In this document: positions 1 to 8,119 of the stretch, one piece after another
How positions within the stretch are numbered: the first letter of the stretch is position 1
Layout of the letters: every line of letters starts with the position of its first letter
Assembly: GCF_000384395.1 (NCBI RefSeq)
Contig: NZ_ARWE01000001.1
Coordinates: 868,001-932,000 of the forward strand
Length of the DNA stretch: 64,000 nucleotides
Direction of reading: 5' to 3'
Source of the DNA: Geopsychrobacter electrodiphilus DSM 16401
GTDB taxonomy: Bacteria; Desulfobacterota; Desulfuromonadia; Desulfuromonadales; Geopsychrobacteraceae
The notes under the pieces: model-generated
What the model was told of the DNA's origin: nothing
Seen by the model: the letters and a program-made list of their open reading frames with translations, nothing else
The model's database searches: none
Translations under genes and position numbers: made by a program

Positions 1-278
1 GTCCAGTCGGCGGGGTGAAAGGTAAATGGAGGACTGGTATTGAAAACGTGGCAAGAATAGCAACTCACCGCCGCGTCGTTGCCCTTGAGATCGGCAGCAT
101 GGCAGAGGGTGCAATCGGCGGCGAAATCTGCGCTCGCCTGTGCAGCTGCAGGGTGAGATGACAGCCAGTTCTGCGGGTGCGGCTGATTATCTGTCGGAGC
201 ATTGGGATTGCCGTCACCGCATCCGTTTATGATTAATGGCATTAGTAGCAAAATTAGAAAAATAAATCGGCGTTTCAT
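1..278 (-). CDS. Multihaem cytochrome c lipoprotein, 3' part cut by window edge
   Basis: The reading frame opens at an ATG at 278 behind a clear AAGGAGAG site and runs off the window at base 1. The first 20 residues form a signal peptide ending in a lipobox (INGC), so the product should be a lipid-anchored exported protein. Two CXXCH haem-binding motifs are visible (CTLCH and CYSCH), which marks it as a c-type cytochrome. It follows the pentahaem gene at 299-769 by 20 bp on the same strand, so the two are probably co-transcribed and may share an electron-transfer path with the adjacent beta-barrel. The total number of haems cannot be known because the end is missing. Confidence 0.8.
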   Translation of the reverse strand, partial: MKRRFIFLILLLMPLIINGCGDGNPNAPTDNQPHPQNWLSSHPAAAQASADFAADCTLCHAADLKGNDAAVSCYSCHVFNTSPPFTFHPADW

Positions 279-298
279 CTTGTCTCTCCTTCTTAACC

Positions 299-769
299 TC
301 AGCCGTGACAGCTAACGCAGGTTTGAGATGCTTTAGGGTTGCCGTGACAACGGAAACAAGAGGTCGGGTCTATGCGACCATCAATGCGGTGACGGCTTAG
401 ATAGTCACCGCGATGTTGCATCTGTCGACCGGTTTCTGTCGGGTTTTTGAGCGAAGGTTTCAGCTCGACCCGGGTCGCATGGCAGTCATTGCAAAAGCTG
501 GTCTGGTGACACATCGAACAGACAGCTTCATTTTGGTAAGCACGCTGACGGTGGCTTTGCAGCCAGGTTGGTGTGTGGACAAAATCGCCAAAGGCCAGTT
601 TGTTGTCGCGGGCATCATGACAGTTGATGCAGTTTTTGGTTGATAGACCCAAAGTGGCTTCCGTCGCATGGCGAAGTGGCAGATCTCGACCGCTGTCGAG
701 CGCCGCACAGGCCGCCAGGCCGAGCAGCAAAAAAGATAATCCCAGAATTATTCTAAAATTTTTACGCAT
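299..769 (-). CDS. Pentahaem c-type cytochrome lipoprotein
   Basis: This is a 156-residue protein with a signal peptide and lipobox (LAAC, Cys at about 21). Five CXXCH motifs follow: CINCH, CSMCH, CNDCH, CFRCH and CVSCH, the last one close to the C-terminus. Five haems in so small a protein implies a wire-like electron carrier, either periplasmic or outer-membrane-anchored. It lies between a beta-barrel gene (801-2090, 31 bp upstream) and another haem lipoprotein, all on the minus strand. That arrangement resembles the Geobacter porin-cytochrome conduits (for example Ext or Omc clusters), in which small multihaem lipoproteins and a porin form a trans-outer-membrane complex. The conduit role is inferred from context; the cytochrome assignment is direct. 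Confidence 0.85.
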   Translation of the reverse strand: MRKNFRIILGLSFLLLGLAACAALDSGRDLPLRHATEATLGLSTKNCINCHDARDNKLAFGDFVHTPTWLQSHRQRAYQNEAVCSMCHQTSFCNDCHATRVELKPSLKNPTETGRQMQHRGDYLSRHRIDGRIDPTSCFRCHGNPKASQTCVSCHG

Positions 770-800
770 TATTTAACTCCTGCTCGCAATGTAAATGTCA

Positions 801-2090
801 TTACAGTGATTTGCCGAAACTGTAGCTGGCGGTCAACATGCCGCGCAGGTCTTGATCAAAATAGGGGTCGTTGTTGTAATCAGCACTCAGCTTCAACTCA
901 AGGGCATCATGCATAAATTTTTTGCCTGTACCGAGAGAGATAAAGAGCGAGCTGTCTTCGCCATATATCGGCTTATCATAGCCGACATAAACCAGATCAC
1001 TGCTGATAAAACTGACGGGAAGGGCGGCGGGAAGCTGAGCCCAGTAGGTGAAGAGGCGCAGCAGGTAATATTTGTTTTGGGCAATATCGCCGACCATGGT
1101 GCCAATTTCTCCGCCGATTTGATCTTGACTGTCATCCGACCAGGTCGCCTGTCCCGAATAGTACTGCGAGTTATCATTAAGCACTTTGTAATCATAGTTT
1201 TTGGCTTTGGCGACGAAAACCCAGGTTTCTCCCAATGGCAGGGTCAGATCTAAGCCGTTGATCGAAAGCTGTTCGCCGCTGGCCGCCAGAAAGCGGAAAG
1301 GGTTGGCGCTGTTGACGCCGGTGCCGAAATAATCCTCATATTGAAACTGCTGAAAGTAGGGACGAATGGAAACCGGCCCGACCTTGGCGCTTAGTTCGTA
1401 AGAATGTTCAGCCCAGGCATCGCTGAGCAGGTTGTATTTGGACAGTCCGTGGAAATTGACACCGAAGGGCAGATAGGCCGCCAGATCAAGGCCGGTCAAC
1501 TCGGTGGCGTCGGCGCTGTCGTTGCGGATTTTTTTGTAGGAGACGCCCAGATCGTATAGACCAGCCATATGGTTGACCAGGCGACCGCCGTAGATGCTGT
1601 CGCCGCTGCGACCGTTTTCACTGGCGAGGGCCACCTGTTGCCCCGCATAGGTCGAGCCGGAAAAATATTTACCCAGATCGGAACTGAGGCGCAAGCCGTC
1701 GATCGATTCGTTGGCAACCCCTTCAAATATATACTGTCGGCCGAGACGGGCATTGAAATGAGCCTGCTCACCATTGTATTCGGCATAACCGTAGAGCAGT
1801 TCTCCGGCGGTGTTGTCCGTGTAGTAGCCGTTGTCTGCCAGATCAGCCCGACCCCAGCCGTAGAGATGAAATGAGAGCCCCTTAGCTTCAGGGTTTCCCA
1901 TGTCGACCTGCAGGTATTCGTAGGTTGGCATGACGGCAGCGTTGTTTTTTGTCGTGGTATCACGACTGAACGCACGAAATAGCGTGTCGGAATGAATGCT
2001 GAGTTCAGCCGCGGAAACAGTCAGCGGGCTACAAAGCAGAATTAACGTACTGAGCCAGAGCAGGGGCCCCATTCCATAGTTTATTTTCAT
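801..2090 (-). CDS. Outer-membrane beta-barrel (putative conduit porin)
   Basis: The 429-residue product has a cleavable signal peptide (cleavage near residue 27, VSAAE). The rest is rich in alternating aromatic/hydrophobic strands, with a short C-terminal strand reading ASYSFGKSL, all typical of an outer-membrane barrel. There are no haem motifs. The position directly upstream of a pentahaem lipoprotein and next to a decahaem lipoprotein gene suggests that it is the porin sheath of a porin-cytochrome electron conduit. No specific family name can be assigned by eye. Its ATG is preceded by GGAGGATGT. It ends 111 bp after a strong bidirectional terminator pair, so it starts its own transcript with the two downstream cytochrome genes. 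Confidence 0.7.
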   Translation of the reverse strand: MKINYGMGPLLWLSTLILLCSPLTVSAAELSIHSDTLFRAFSRDTTTKNNAAVMPTYEYLQVDMGNPEAKGLSFHLYGWGRADLADNGYYTDNTAGELLYGYAEYNGEQAHFNARLGRQYIFEGVANESIDGLRLSSDLGKYFSGSTYAGQQVALASENGRSGDSIYGGRLVNHMAGLYDLGVSYKKIRNDSADATELTGLDLAAYLPFGVNFHGLSKYNLLSDAWAEHSYELSAKVGPVSIRPYFQQFQYEDYFGTGVNSANPFRFLAASGEQLSINGLDLTLPLGETWVFVAKAKNYDYKVLNDNSQYYSGQATWSDDSQDQIGGEIGTMVGDIAQNKYYLLRLFTYWAQLPAALPVSFISSDLVYVGYDKPIYGEDSSLFISLGTGKKFMHDALELKLSADYNNDPYFDQDLRGMLTASYSFGKSL

Positions 2091-2362
2091 ACATCCTCCT
2101 AGATGTGCAAAAACGGCACTGGACAGTTCGATAGCCCAAAGCGTTAAGCGTTTTCATTCCATAAAGTAAAAAAACCAAAGTCTCAGTCAGGCAGGTTCAG
2201 GGGGGAACGGTAGATTTACAAAACGTGATATTGTAGACGACCCTAGTGGATTTTTCAATCTCAAACGCAAAGCGTTCCGACTTCAGGGATCTTTGGACCT
2301 TGGGACAAAAAAACCCGGTATTTATCGTTTTCTCCTTGGTTGAAAATGCACGATAGGTCCAT

Positions 2363-2398
2363 AAAAAAAGCGGCACGCCAAAGGACGTGCCGCTTTTT
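2363..2398. terminator. Bidirectional rho-independent terminator
   Basis: An 8-bp GC-rich stem (GCGGCACG/CGTGCCGC at 2370-2377 and 2386-2393) is flanked by a run of seven A on the left and five T on the right. It can therefore terminate in both directions between the decahaem gene and the porin gene. Confidence 0.85.
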
Positions 2399-2421
2399 AG
2401 GTTTGTTTATTTGGACAAAAT

Positions 2422-2453
2422 CCAGCGAGGTGGGCAAAGGCCCACCTCGCTGG
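2422..2453 (-). terminator. Perfect 14-bp stem terminator of decahaem gene
   Basis: A perfect inverted repeat with 14-bp arms (CCAGCGAGGTGGGC at 2422-2435 and its complement at 2440-2453) has a 4-base loop. It lies 6 bp after the stop codon of the gene at 2460 and is followed on the minus strand by ATTTTGTC. Confidence 0.8.
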
Positions 2454-2459
2454 TGATGA

Positions 2460-4655
2460 TTACTGCAGTTTGGCCATGATGGAGTTCATTACATCAATGA
2501 ACGACTTGACCGTTGTCGGTACTCTGTAGCCCATTGCTTCAGTGTGTGCATTGATTGCAGCTAGAGCACCGGTGTCACCTTCTTTAAGTGCATCTGCCCG
2601 GTGGCATGATCCGCAGGCTCTGGAAGCAGGGCCAACGGTTACATCAACGCTACCATTATCGATGACGCTGCCGAGCGACTTAGTTTGGTCCGGAACATTG
2701 TAGGTGCCAGCCACGTGGCAGGCTTCACAGTCGGTGGTGGTGAACGTCGGGAAGATAAATTCCGGCTCGGTCTGGAACGAGTGGATTGAGTGGAGGTAAG
2801 AGTCGATAGATCTGCCTTGTTGCGCATAATGACCGGATGCGCTGGCGGTGTTATGGCAGAACAAGCAGGCGTTAACGTTACCAACCGTTGTATGGCCATG
2901 TGAATCGCCAGTATGGATCACGATATTGTCATGGCAGGCATTACATTTGGCGTTGTCGACAACCTTGTCTCGATCAGACAGGGTGCCATCGGCCAGCAGG
3001 ATATCCTTGGTTACAGATTTTACCGCGACCATGCTGCCATTCACCTGGGGCACACCGATTATGGCGACTGCGAGCTTGGTGGCCTTGTTATCGGCGAGTT
3101 TGGCGCTGTTGAGGGTGAAAGTGGTCGTTGCTACGCCAGCGGCATAGGTGGTATTGGCGATGACATCGTCCTTCTTGATGTAATCGTAGTCAGCCACGTT
3201 TTTGGTGCCCCAGCCGTAATAGGCAACCATGATTCTGATGCCTTCAGACTCATTGTTGCGGTCAGCAGGGAGACCGAGGAAAACGGGTCCAGCCGTGGGG
3301 TCAAGGTTCAGCACATCCTGGGCAGCACCCGCTGCATCTTTGGCATTCCAGGTGATTGTCAAGGTTGCTGCCGTTGCATCATAGACAACGTTGTCGATAG
3401 CATAGGTGTAACGCAGGGTCCCTGCAGTAGCGTCAGCCGCGCTGGCATATTTTACTTTGTCAACGCCAGTGTGAATGGATACAAAGGAAGGTGCATAACT
3501 GTTGTCATCCAAATGGCAAGCGCTGCAATTCGTGGCGCTGGTTACTGGAACCGGGTGAGCGGCTGGGACAATTGTCGACAGGGGCTTGGCCACAACCGTA
3601 TTGGTCGCTGCATCCACATCGGCATGACAAGTTGTACATACGCTGTACTTGAAGTTCGTTTGAGTAAGGGTGCTGTCAAGCTTGGTGCCCATATGGCAGG
3701 TTACACAGTTGGTCATTTCCTGCGGATAAGGGAAGACATTCAGGTGGGAAGCGTGAACGTCGGTCATGACGTTCGCAGTATAGGCGTAAGTTCCGTCACC
3801 AAAGAACTCCGTGCCATCATTCCCAGGTCTGGAGTCATAATGGCAAGCCTTACAGGCGACAAAATCGTCGATGCCGGCGACTTGGGCTGCGCGGTAGCCA
3901 TGCTTCATATAGGGCGTGCCGTGGCATTTTTCACAAGAAGCAACGGCAGCATTGGACGTATATGTCCAGGTGCCGAATTTGAGTGCAGCATTTGACACAT
4001 TGTCATACAGCTGGACATGACCAGCAACTGCGCCGCCGATTTTATCCTTGGCGACATAGCCGTAGATAAATCCGGTAAAACCGGTGGCGGTCATATCATA
4101 ATCCAGGGTGGTCGTCATGGTATAGCTGCCGCCACTGCCGGCCAGCGTGTAGGTGGCTGGGGCGCCGGCCAGAGTGGCCAGTTCGACATGATTGGTGCTC
4201 GCGTCGAAGGTCTGGATGGTCCACCTCTGAGTTCCGAGACCGTCAATGCTATTGCCTGTTACCCCCCCCAAATACGGAGCCCCATTTTCGTCAATGGTGA
4301 AAGGGATAACGTTTGTGTATGTTCCGTCAAGGTTATCGGTGACGGTGTCGGTGCCGAAGGCCAGTTGAATTTTGGAGGCATCCTTGGTTGCGTTAAAATA
4401 GGCCTGGTGCTGATCGCCAGCCCCCTTGTGGCACACGGCGCAGGACTCAGGTGTGGCGTCGTTGGCTGCAGTTAGTGCAGCAGCAAACTCTGCCTCTGTA
4501 CCGGTGTAGCCATTGTTGGCAGCGATCTGGTAAGCACTGAGGCCTGGCGCGCCATCTGCGCCAGCAGCACCATTGCTGCCATCACTGGCGCAGCCGGACA
4601 ATCCGGCGACCAGTGCAATCAGGCCGATCAACAACATTAATTTCAACTTCTTCAT
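2460..4655 (-). CDS. OmcA/MtrC-like decahaem c-type cytochrome lipoprotein (copy 1)
   Basis: The start chosen is the ATG at 4655, which has GGAGG 7 bp upstream and begins a classic lipoprotein signal (MKKLKLMLL... LSGC, Cys 22). A more upstream in-frame ATG lacks a signal sequence. The mature protein of about 710 residues opens with a collagen-like Gly/Ala linker. It contains exactly ten CXXCH motifs: one near residue 72, five in the middle (CEKCH, CKACH, CVTCH, CTTCH, CSACH) and four in the last 150 residues (CNACH, CLFCH, CEACH, CGSCH). Haem-free beta-rich segments lie between them. This split layout is the hallmark of the OmcA/MtrC family of cell-surface terminal reductases for metal oxides or electrodes. 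Surface location is inferred from the family and the lipobox. A close paralogue lies at 10650-12824. Confidence 0.9.
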   Translation of the reverse strand: MKKLKLMLLIGLIALVAGLSGCASDGSNGAAGADGAPGLSAYQIAANNGYTGTEAEFAAALTAANDATPESCAVCHKGAGDQHQAYFNATKDASKIQLAFGTDTVTDNLDGTYTNVIPFTIDENGAPYLGGVTGNSIDGLGTQRWTIQTFDASTNHVELATLAGAPATYTLAGSGGSYTMTTTLDYDMTATGFTGFIYGYVAKDKIGGAVAGHVQLYDNVSNAALKFGTWTYTSNAAVASCEKCHGTPYMKHGYRAAQVAGIDDFVACKACHYDSRPGNDGTEFFGDGTYAYTANVMTDVHASHLNVFPYPQEMTNCVTCHMGTKLDSTLTQTNFKYSVCTTCHADVDAATNTVVAKPLSTIVPAAHPVPVTSATNCSACHLDDNSYAPSFVSIHTGVDKVKYASAADATAGTLRYTYAIDNVVYDATAATLTITWNAKDAAGAAQDVLNLDPTAGPVFLGLPADRNNESEGIRIMVAYYGWGTKNVADYDYIKKDDVIANTTYAAGVATTTFTLNSAKLADNKATKLAVAIIGVPQVNGSMVAVKSVTKDILLADGTLSDRDKVVDNAKCNACHDNIVIHTGDSHGHTTVGNVNACLFCHNTASASGHYAQQGRSIDSYLHSIHSFQTEPEFIFPTFTTTDCEACHVAGTYNVPDQTKSLGSVIDNGSVDVTVGPASRACGSCHRADALKEGDTGALAAINAHTEAMGYRVPTTVKSFIDVMNSIMAKLQ

Positions 4656-4690
4656 CTTTTGCCTCCATTTTATATTGAGGATTATGTTTT

Positions 4691-4709
4691 GCCATCCCCA
4701 CTGGATGGC
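4691..4709 (-). promoter_or_regulatory. Leader hairpin of decahaem gene 1
   Basis: A 7-bp stem (GCCATCC/GGATGGC) with a 5-base loop lies 36 bp upstream of the ATG. The paralogous gene has the equivalent hairpin 35 bp upstream of its own ATG, with one compensatory base-pair change. No terminator-like U run follows. Confidence 0.5.
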
Positions 4710-4715
4710 TCGCAA

Positions 4716-5550
4716 TTATTTGACGAGGTTTTTGGGTGGATGCGCCGTTCAGGCTGGGGTATCCGCGGCGTTGGTGAGTTCCCCCTGTAGCCGCTTTACT
4801 ATTAGTTCTCTCTTCGGTAACCGCAACAAATGCTCCGCAGGTATTTTATAGAATCAGCTTCACTGCCTGCTAACTAATAGCACTAAAAATTAGAGATGCA
4901 ATATAAATGTACAAAATTTAATGTTTCTCTCGAGGAAATGAGAAAGCTTTGTTTTCTATGGCTTTAAGGTGACTAAAAAGGTAATGATTTGGCAGAAAAG
5001 ATAATATTTCAATATCTTAATGAAAATATAACCCTGCTCGATTTTAATCTGCAGGTCAGGGGTGTTGAGCTAAATCAGGTCTGGCAGGTCGGCGAGTCTT
5101 CAGTGACGTCTGGAAAGTGTTTGCCTGCTGTGTATGGATTTCTCTGGCCCGTCTTCGATTAAATAAAGTGGTTGATTTTGCAATTGCGCTGTGTGCACGA
5201 CTGTGGGACGGGAACTCCATGCCTGTGACATCAGTAAATTTTTTATGGTCGATGATTCCAGTTGCCTCTTCCGCGTTTATTGAGACTTTCGCTAGCTCTC
5301 TGAAAGCAAGGGGAAGGCGACCACTCTATATGCAGGTTTACAGAAATACGGCAAAACCAGATTAAGTAGGAATGGTTCGGCAATTTGGCAGTTCTGGTCG
5401 CTAAATGGTCGAACTGAATTTTGTCTCCATCACAATTTTTTAAACGGGGAAATCAGGGTAATAGGTGAAGTAAAAAGAGGTCAACAGGGGTCAGTCAGAT
5501 CGAATTTTGGGACGCCCATGATTTTGTACCTTTCTTGCCAAAACGCCCAT
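4716..5550. other. Gene-poor intergenic region upstream of decahaem gene 1
   Basis: About 830 bp between the decahaem start and the SxtJ gene carries no ORF with a convincing start or composition; the longest frame (5117-5365, plus) has no ribosome site or recognisable motif. The minus-strand leader from about 4830 to 4730 contains possible stems (GCGGC/GCCGC and GGAT/ATCC) and may be a structured 5' UTR. I could not match it to a known riboswitch class. Confidence 0.5.
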
Positions 5551-5601
5551 AAAAAAAGCGACTCGCCCTTTGGGTGTTCGGGCAAAACCTTGCGGTTTGC
5601 C
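5551..5601 (-). terminator. Possible terminator after SxtJ gene
   Basis: Just after the stop codon on the minus strand there is a stem of GGCAAACC/GGTTTTGCC, then a weaker CACCC/GGGCG hairpin, then seven T residues after a 6-base gap. It fits the end of the four-gene operon but is not a textbook terminator. Confidence 0.4.
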
Positions 5602-5991
5602 TTAATAGGGGAGGTCCAGGTCTTTCGCTTCAAAGCTGTGGTTTCGCGTACGGAAAACCGACTCTTCCCCATTCTTCCATAGCTTTAGTTGCATCGTATC
5701 CTTCCCCAGGGCACGTCGCGCCAGGCCGATGGGCAGGACCAGAGTAAAAAAAAGCCCACTTAAAATGATTTTGGATGCAATTTCTCCCAGCGTTTTGCTT
5801 AAAGCAAACCAGAAGATAGCGAACGGCTGAAAAAGGGGAGGGTGCGTCATGGCCATGAGAAGCAGGATGATTGCCGCCAGGATAAAAAATGGCAGATTTA
5901 AGGACAGGTAACAGATAAGGCAGATAAGGACCAGGGCCAAACCAGCGTCTTTGCATTCTTCAGCGCTGTGCCTGTGGAGTTTTGATAACAT
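5602..5991 (-). CDS. SxtJ-like small membrane protein
   Basis: The 129-residue protein has three or four hydrophobic segments: two back to back at about residues 15-50 and a third at about 70-95. A polar C-terminus holds the segment LWKNGEESVFRTRNHSF. Its position directly after a NodU/CmcH-type carbamoyltransferase, with a 49-residue DUF5989 peptide upstream, matches the SxtJ family, named after a saxitoxin-cluster gene but widespread in non-toxic bacteria beside carbamoyltransferases. The biochemical role is unknown. It is the last gene of the minus-strand operon that begins at 10294, 43 bp after the carbamoyltransferase. Confidence 0.7.
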   Translation of the reverse strand: MLSKLHRHSAEECKDAGLALVLICLICYLSLNLPFFILAAIILLLMAMTHPPLFQPFAIFWFALSKTLGEIASKIILSGLFFTLVLPIGLARRALGKDTMQLKLWKNGEESVFRTRNHSFEAKDLDLPY

Positions 5992-6034
5992 TTAATTTAT
6001 CACCGTAGAAAGGTTTTTATGGGAGTTGGAGGGC

Positions 6035-7891
6035 TCAGTCCAGTGCATACTTTTGCTTCCAGTAATCACGGTCTGCAAAATGCGGCTGTTCGTTTTTACA
6101 GAACAAAAAATCACCCATGACCAGATAATCCATTTCGGTTGCCATAAAGCAGCGGTACGCATCGTCGGGGGTGCAGACAATCGGTTCGCCCCGGACATTG
6201 AAGCTTGTATTTACGATTAAACCGTAACCTGTCTGTTGTCGAAAAGCATCGATCAGTTCCCAGTATTTGGGGTGGCCCTCTCGATTGACAGATTGTATCC
6301 GGGCAGAGTAGTCGATGTGGGTTATGGTCGGCACATCCGATCTGGTGTGGTAGAGCCGGTCATATAGGGGCAGAGTATGATAGTTATTCGGCAAGGGGGA
6401 CCGCCTCTCTTTTCGAACCGGGGCGACCAGCAGCATGTAGGGAGAAGGGCGGTCAAGGTCGAAGAATTCACCGACACATTCATCTATGACTGAGGGCGCG
6501 AAGGGGCGAAATCCTTCGCGGTATTTAATCTTCAGGTTGAGTTTCTTCTGCATTTCGGGGTGGCGTGCATCTCCCAGGATGGAACGGTTCCCCAGCGCTC
6601 GCGGACCATATTCCATGCGTCCCTGAAACCAGCCAACAACCTGCCCCTCCGCCAGTAGCCCCGCGACATCATGACAGAGGGCCGAGAACTCAGCATAGTT
6701 CTGGCAGGGTGCCTGATAGCGGCGGGCAACCTTACCAATCTCTTTGGTGCCATATTCCGGACCGAGCAGGGCGCCCTGCATTGCGTCCCCGTTACCTTTT
6801 TGGCGGGGCTTGTCGAGGGAGATATGCCAGCCGGCCAATGCAGCTCCTAACGCCCCACCTGCATCGCCGCTGGCAGGTTGAATCCAAATATCCTTAAATA
6901 AGCCAGACCTGAGAAGTTTGCCGTTGGCTACGCAGTTTAACGCCACTCCGCCCGCCATAACCAGGTAGTCGCTCTGGGTAAGCTGACGGGCCGTATGGGC
7001 AAGACGCAGAACGATCTGCTCTGTAACCTCCTGTATGGCTAAGGCCAGATCCATGTAGTTCTGGTCCAAGGCCGTCTCTTCGGTGTGTCTGGGAATTCCG
7101 AACAGCTTTTGCCAGCGGTTATCGACGCACATGGTAAGGCCGGTAGCATAATCGAAGTAGTCCATGTTCAGCAGGAATGAGCCATCTTCGCGGAGATCGA
7201 CCAATTCAGTAAGAATGTGTTTCTTCCATTCTTCAACCCGAGGTGAACCAGCCGTTCCGTAGGGGGCCAGACCCATAAGTTTGTACTCGCCGCTGTTGAC
7301 CTTGAACCCGCAGTAATGGGTAAACGCTGAATAGAGTAGCCCCAGCGAATGAGGAAAATCGAGTTCCTTGAGAACCCTGATTCCATTTTTCGTGCCGACG
7401 CCAATAGAGCAGGTAGCCCATTCGCCGACCCCATCGAGAGTCAGAATCGCGGCCTCGGAAAATGGCGAGGGGTAGAAGGCGCTTGCGGCGTGGGAGAGGT
7501 GATGCTCGGGGAACAGCAGTTTTGGCATGCTCCCGCCGAGCTTTTTGAACTCATCCCGTAGCATCCGGCGCATGAACAGCTTCTCTTTGATCCAGACCGG
7601 AATAGCCGAAAGAAAACTTTTCAGGCCGCGTGGCGCGAAGCTGTGATAGGTCTCGAGCAGTCGCTCAAACTTTAAATAGGGTTTGTCGTAGAAGGCGACG
7701 GCGCTGATATCCGCGAGCTCCAGCCCCGCCTCCTCAAGGACGTAGGCCACGGCATGGCGGGGGAAGGAGGAATCGTGTTTCTTGCGGGTAAAGCGTTCCT
7801 CCTGGGCGGCGGCAACGATCTTGCCGTCCAGAATCAGGGCCGCCGCACTGTCATGATAGAAGGCCGAGATGCCCAGGATTGCGTCTGGCAT
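6035..7891 (-). CDS. NodU/CmcH-type O-carbamoyltransferase
   Basis: This 618-residue enzyme carries the family signatures: an N-terminal ILGISAFYHDSAAALI segment, the histidine cluster HHLSHAASAF near residue 130, LTLDGVGEW, GGVALNCVANGKLL in the middle, and GPRALGNRSILGDARHP near residue 440 in the C-terminal domain. The family transfers a carbamoyl group from carbamoyl phosphate, through carbamoyl-adenylate, to a hydroxyl of a small molecule or sugar. The acceptor cannot be read from sequence. Neighbours (SGNH hydrolase/TPR protein, DUF5989 peptide and SxtJ) suggest decoration of an envelope or exported glycan or lipid rather than an antibiotic, since no antibiotic genes are present. Length is normal for the family. 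Confidence 0.85.
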   Translation of the reverse strand: MPDAILGISAFYHDSAAALILDGKIVAAAQEERFTRKKHDSSFPRHAVAYVLEEAGLELADISAVAFYDKPYLKFERLLETYHSFAPRGLKSFLSAIPVWIKEKLFMRRMLRDEFKKLGGSMPKLLFPEHHLSHAASAFYPSPFSEAAILTLDGVGEWATCSIGVGTKNGIRVLKELDFPHSLGLLYSAFTHYCGFKVNSGEYKLMGLAPYGTAGSPRVEEWKKHILTELVDLREDGSFLLNMDYFDYATGLTMCVDNRWQKLFGIPRHTEETALDQNYMDLALAIQEVTEQIVLRLAHTARQLTQSDYLVMAGGVALNCVANGKLLRSGLFKDIWIQPASGDAGGALGAALAGWHISLDKPRQKGNGDAMQGALLGPEYGTKEIGKVARRYQAPCQNYAEFSALCHDVAGLLAEGQVVGWFQGRMEYGPRALGNRSILGDARHPEMQKKLNLKIKYREGFRPFAPSVIDECVGEFFDLDRPSPYMLLVAPVRKERRSPLPNNYHTLPLYDRLYHTRSDVPTITHIDYSARIQSVNREGHPKYWELIDAFRQQTGYGLIVNTSFNVRGEPIVCTPDDAYRCFMATEMDYLVMGDFLFCKNEQPHFADRDYWKQKYALD

Positions 7892-7907
7892 GATTCAGGT
7901 GGTCTTT

Positions 7908-8057
7908 CTAGAAGATTGCATAAATGAAGGGCGCGATAGCCGAGCCACCGGTGAGCACGATCAGAACCCCGAACAGCAGCATGAACAGGATGATCGGCAG
8001 CAGCCAGAATTTTTTTCGTACGGTCAGAAATCCCCAGAGATCTTTCAGAAAATCCAT
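7908..8057 (-). CDS. DUF5989-type 49-residue membrane peptide
   Basis: A short frame of 49 codons starts at the ATG at 8057 and reads MDFLKDLWGFLTVRKKFW, followed by one strongly hydrophobic helix (about residues 19-36) and a conserved-looking Gly-Ser-Ala end. This matches the DUF5989 family that accompanies carbamoyltransferases and SxtJ proteins. It sits 16 bp upstream of the carbamoyltransferase ATG and 62 bp after the SGNH/TPR gene. Function is unknown; a small inner-membrane subunit is the likely picture. It is easily missed because of its size. Confidence 0.75.
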   Translation of the reverse strand: MDFLKDLWGFLTVRKKFWLLPIILFMLLFGVLIVLTGGSAIAPFIYAIF

Positions 8058-8119
8058 ATCTATTGTCCCTTTTGAGGCATGTCCACCGATTTGGCTGGTG
8101 GGCGTGTCGACACCAGCAA

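Noticed and set aside
2264-2276. ACGCAAAGC, a hallmark of GEMM-I cyclic dinucleotide riboswitches often found before Geobacter cytochrome genes
   Set aside because: The flanking conserved parts (GGCAAACC, GAAA, second-stem receptor) are absent and the sequence is a small AACGC/GCGTT palindrome; no GEMM switch was found in the other cytochrome leaders either.
2091-2300. Possible sigma-54 promoter (TGCCG-N-TTGCAC) upstream of the porin
   Set aside because: The -24 GG is missing at the required 10-bp distance from the -12 GC.
2913-3995. Long plus-strand frame (360 codons) opposite decahaem gene 1
   Set aside because: It is the antisense shadow of a high-GC cytochrome gene with ten haem motifs on the other strand.
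5117-5365. Plus-strand 82-codon frame in the long intergenic region
   Set aside because: No Shine-Dalgarno, no recognisable domain, atypical composition; more likely chance.
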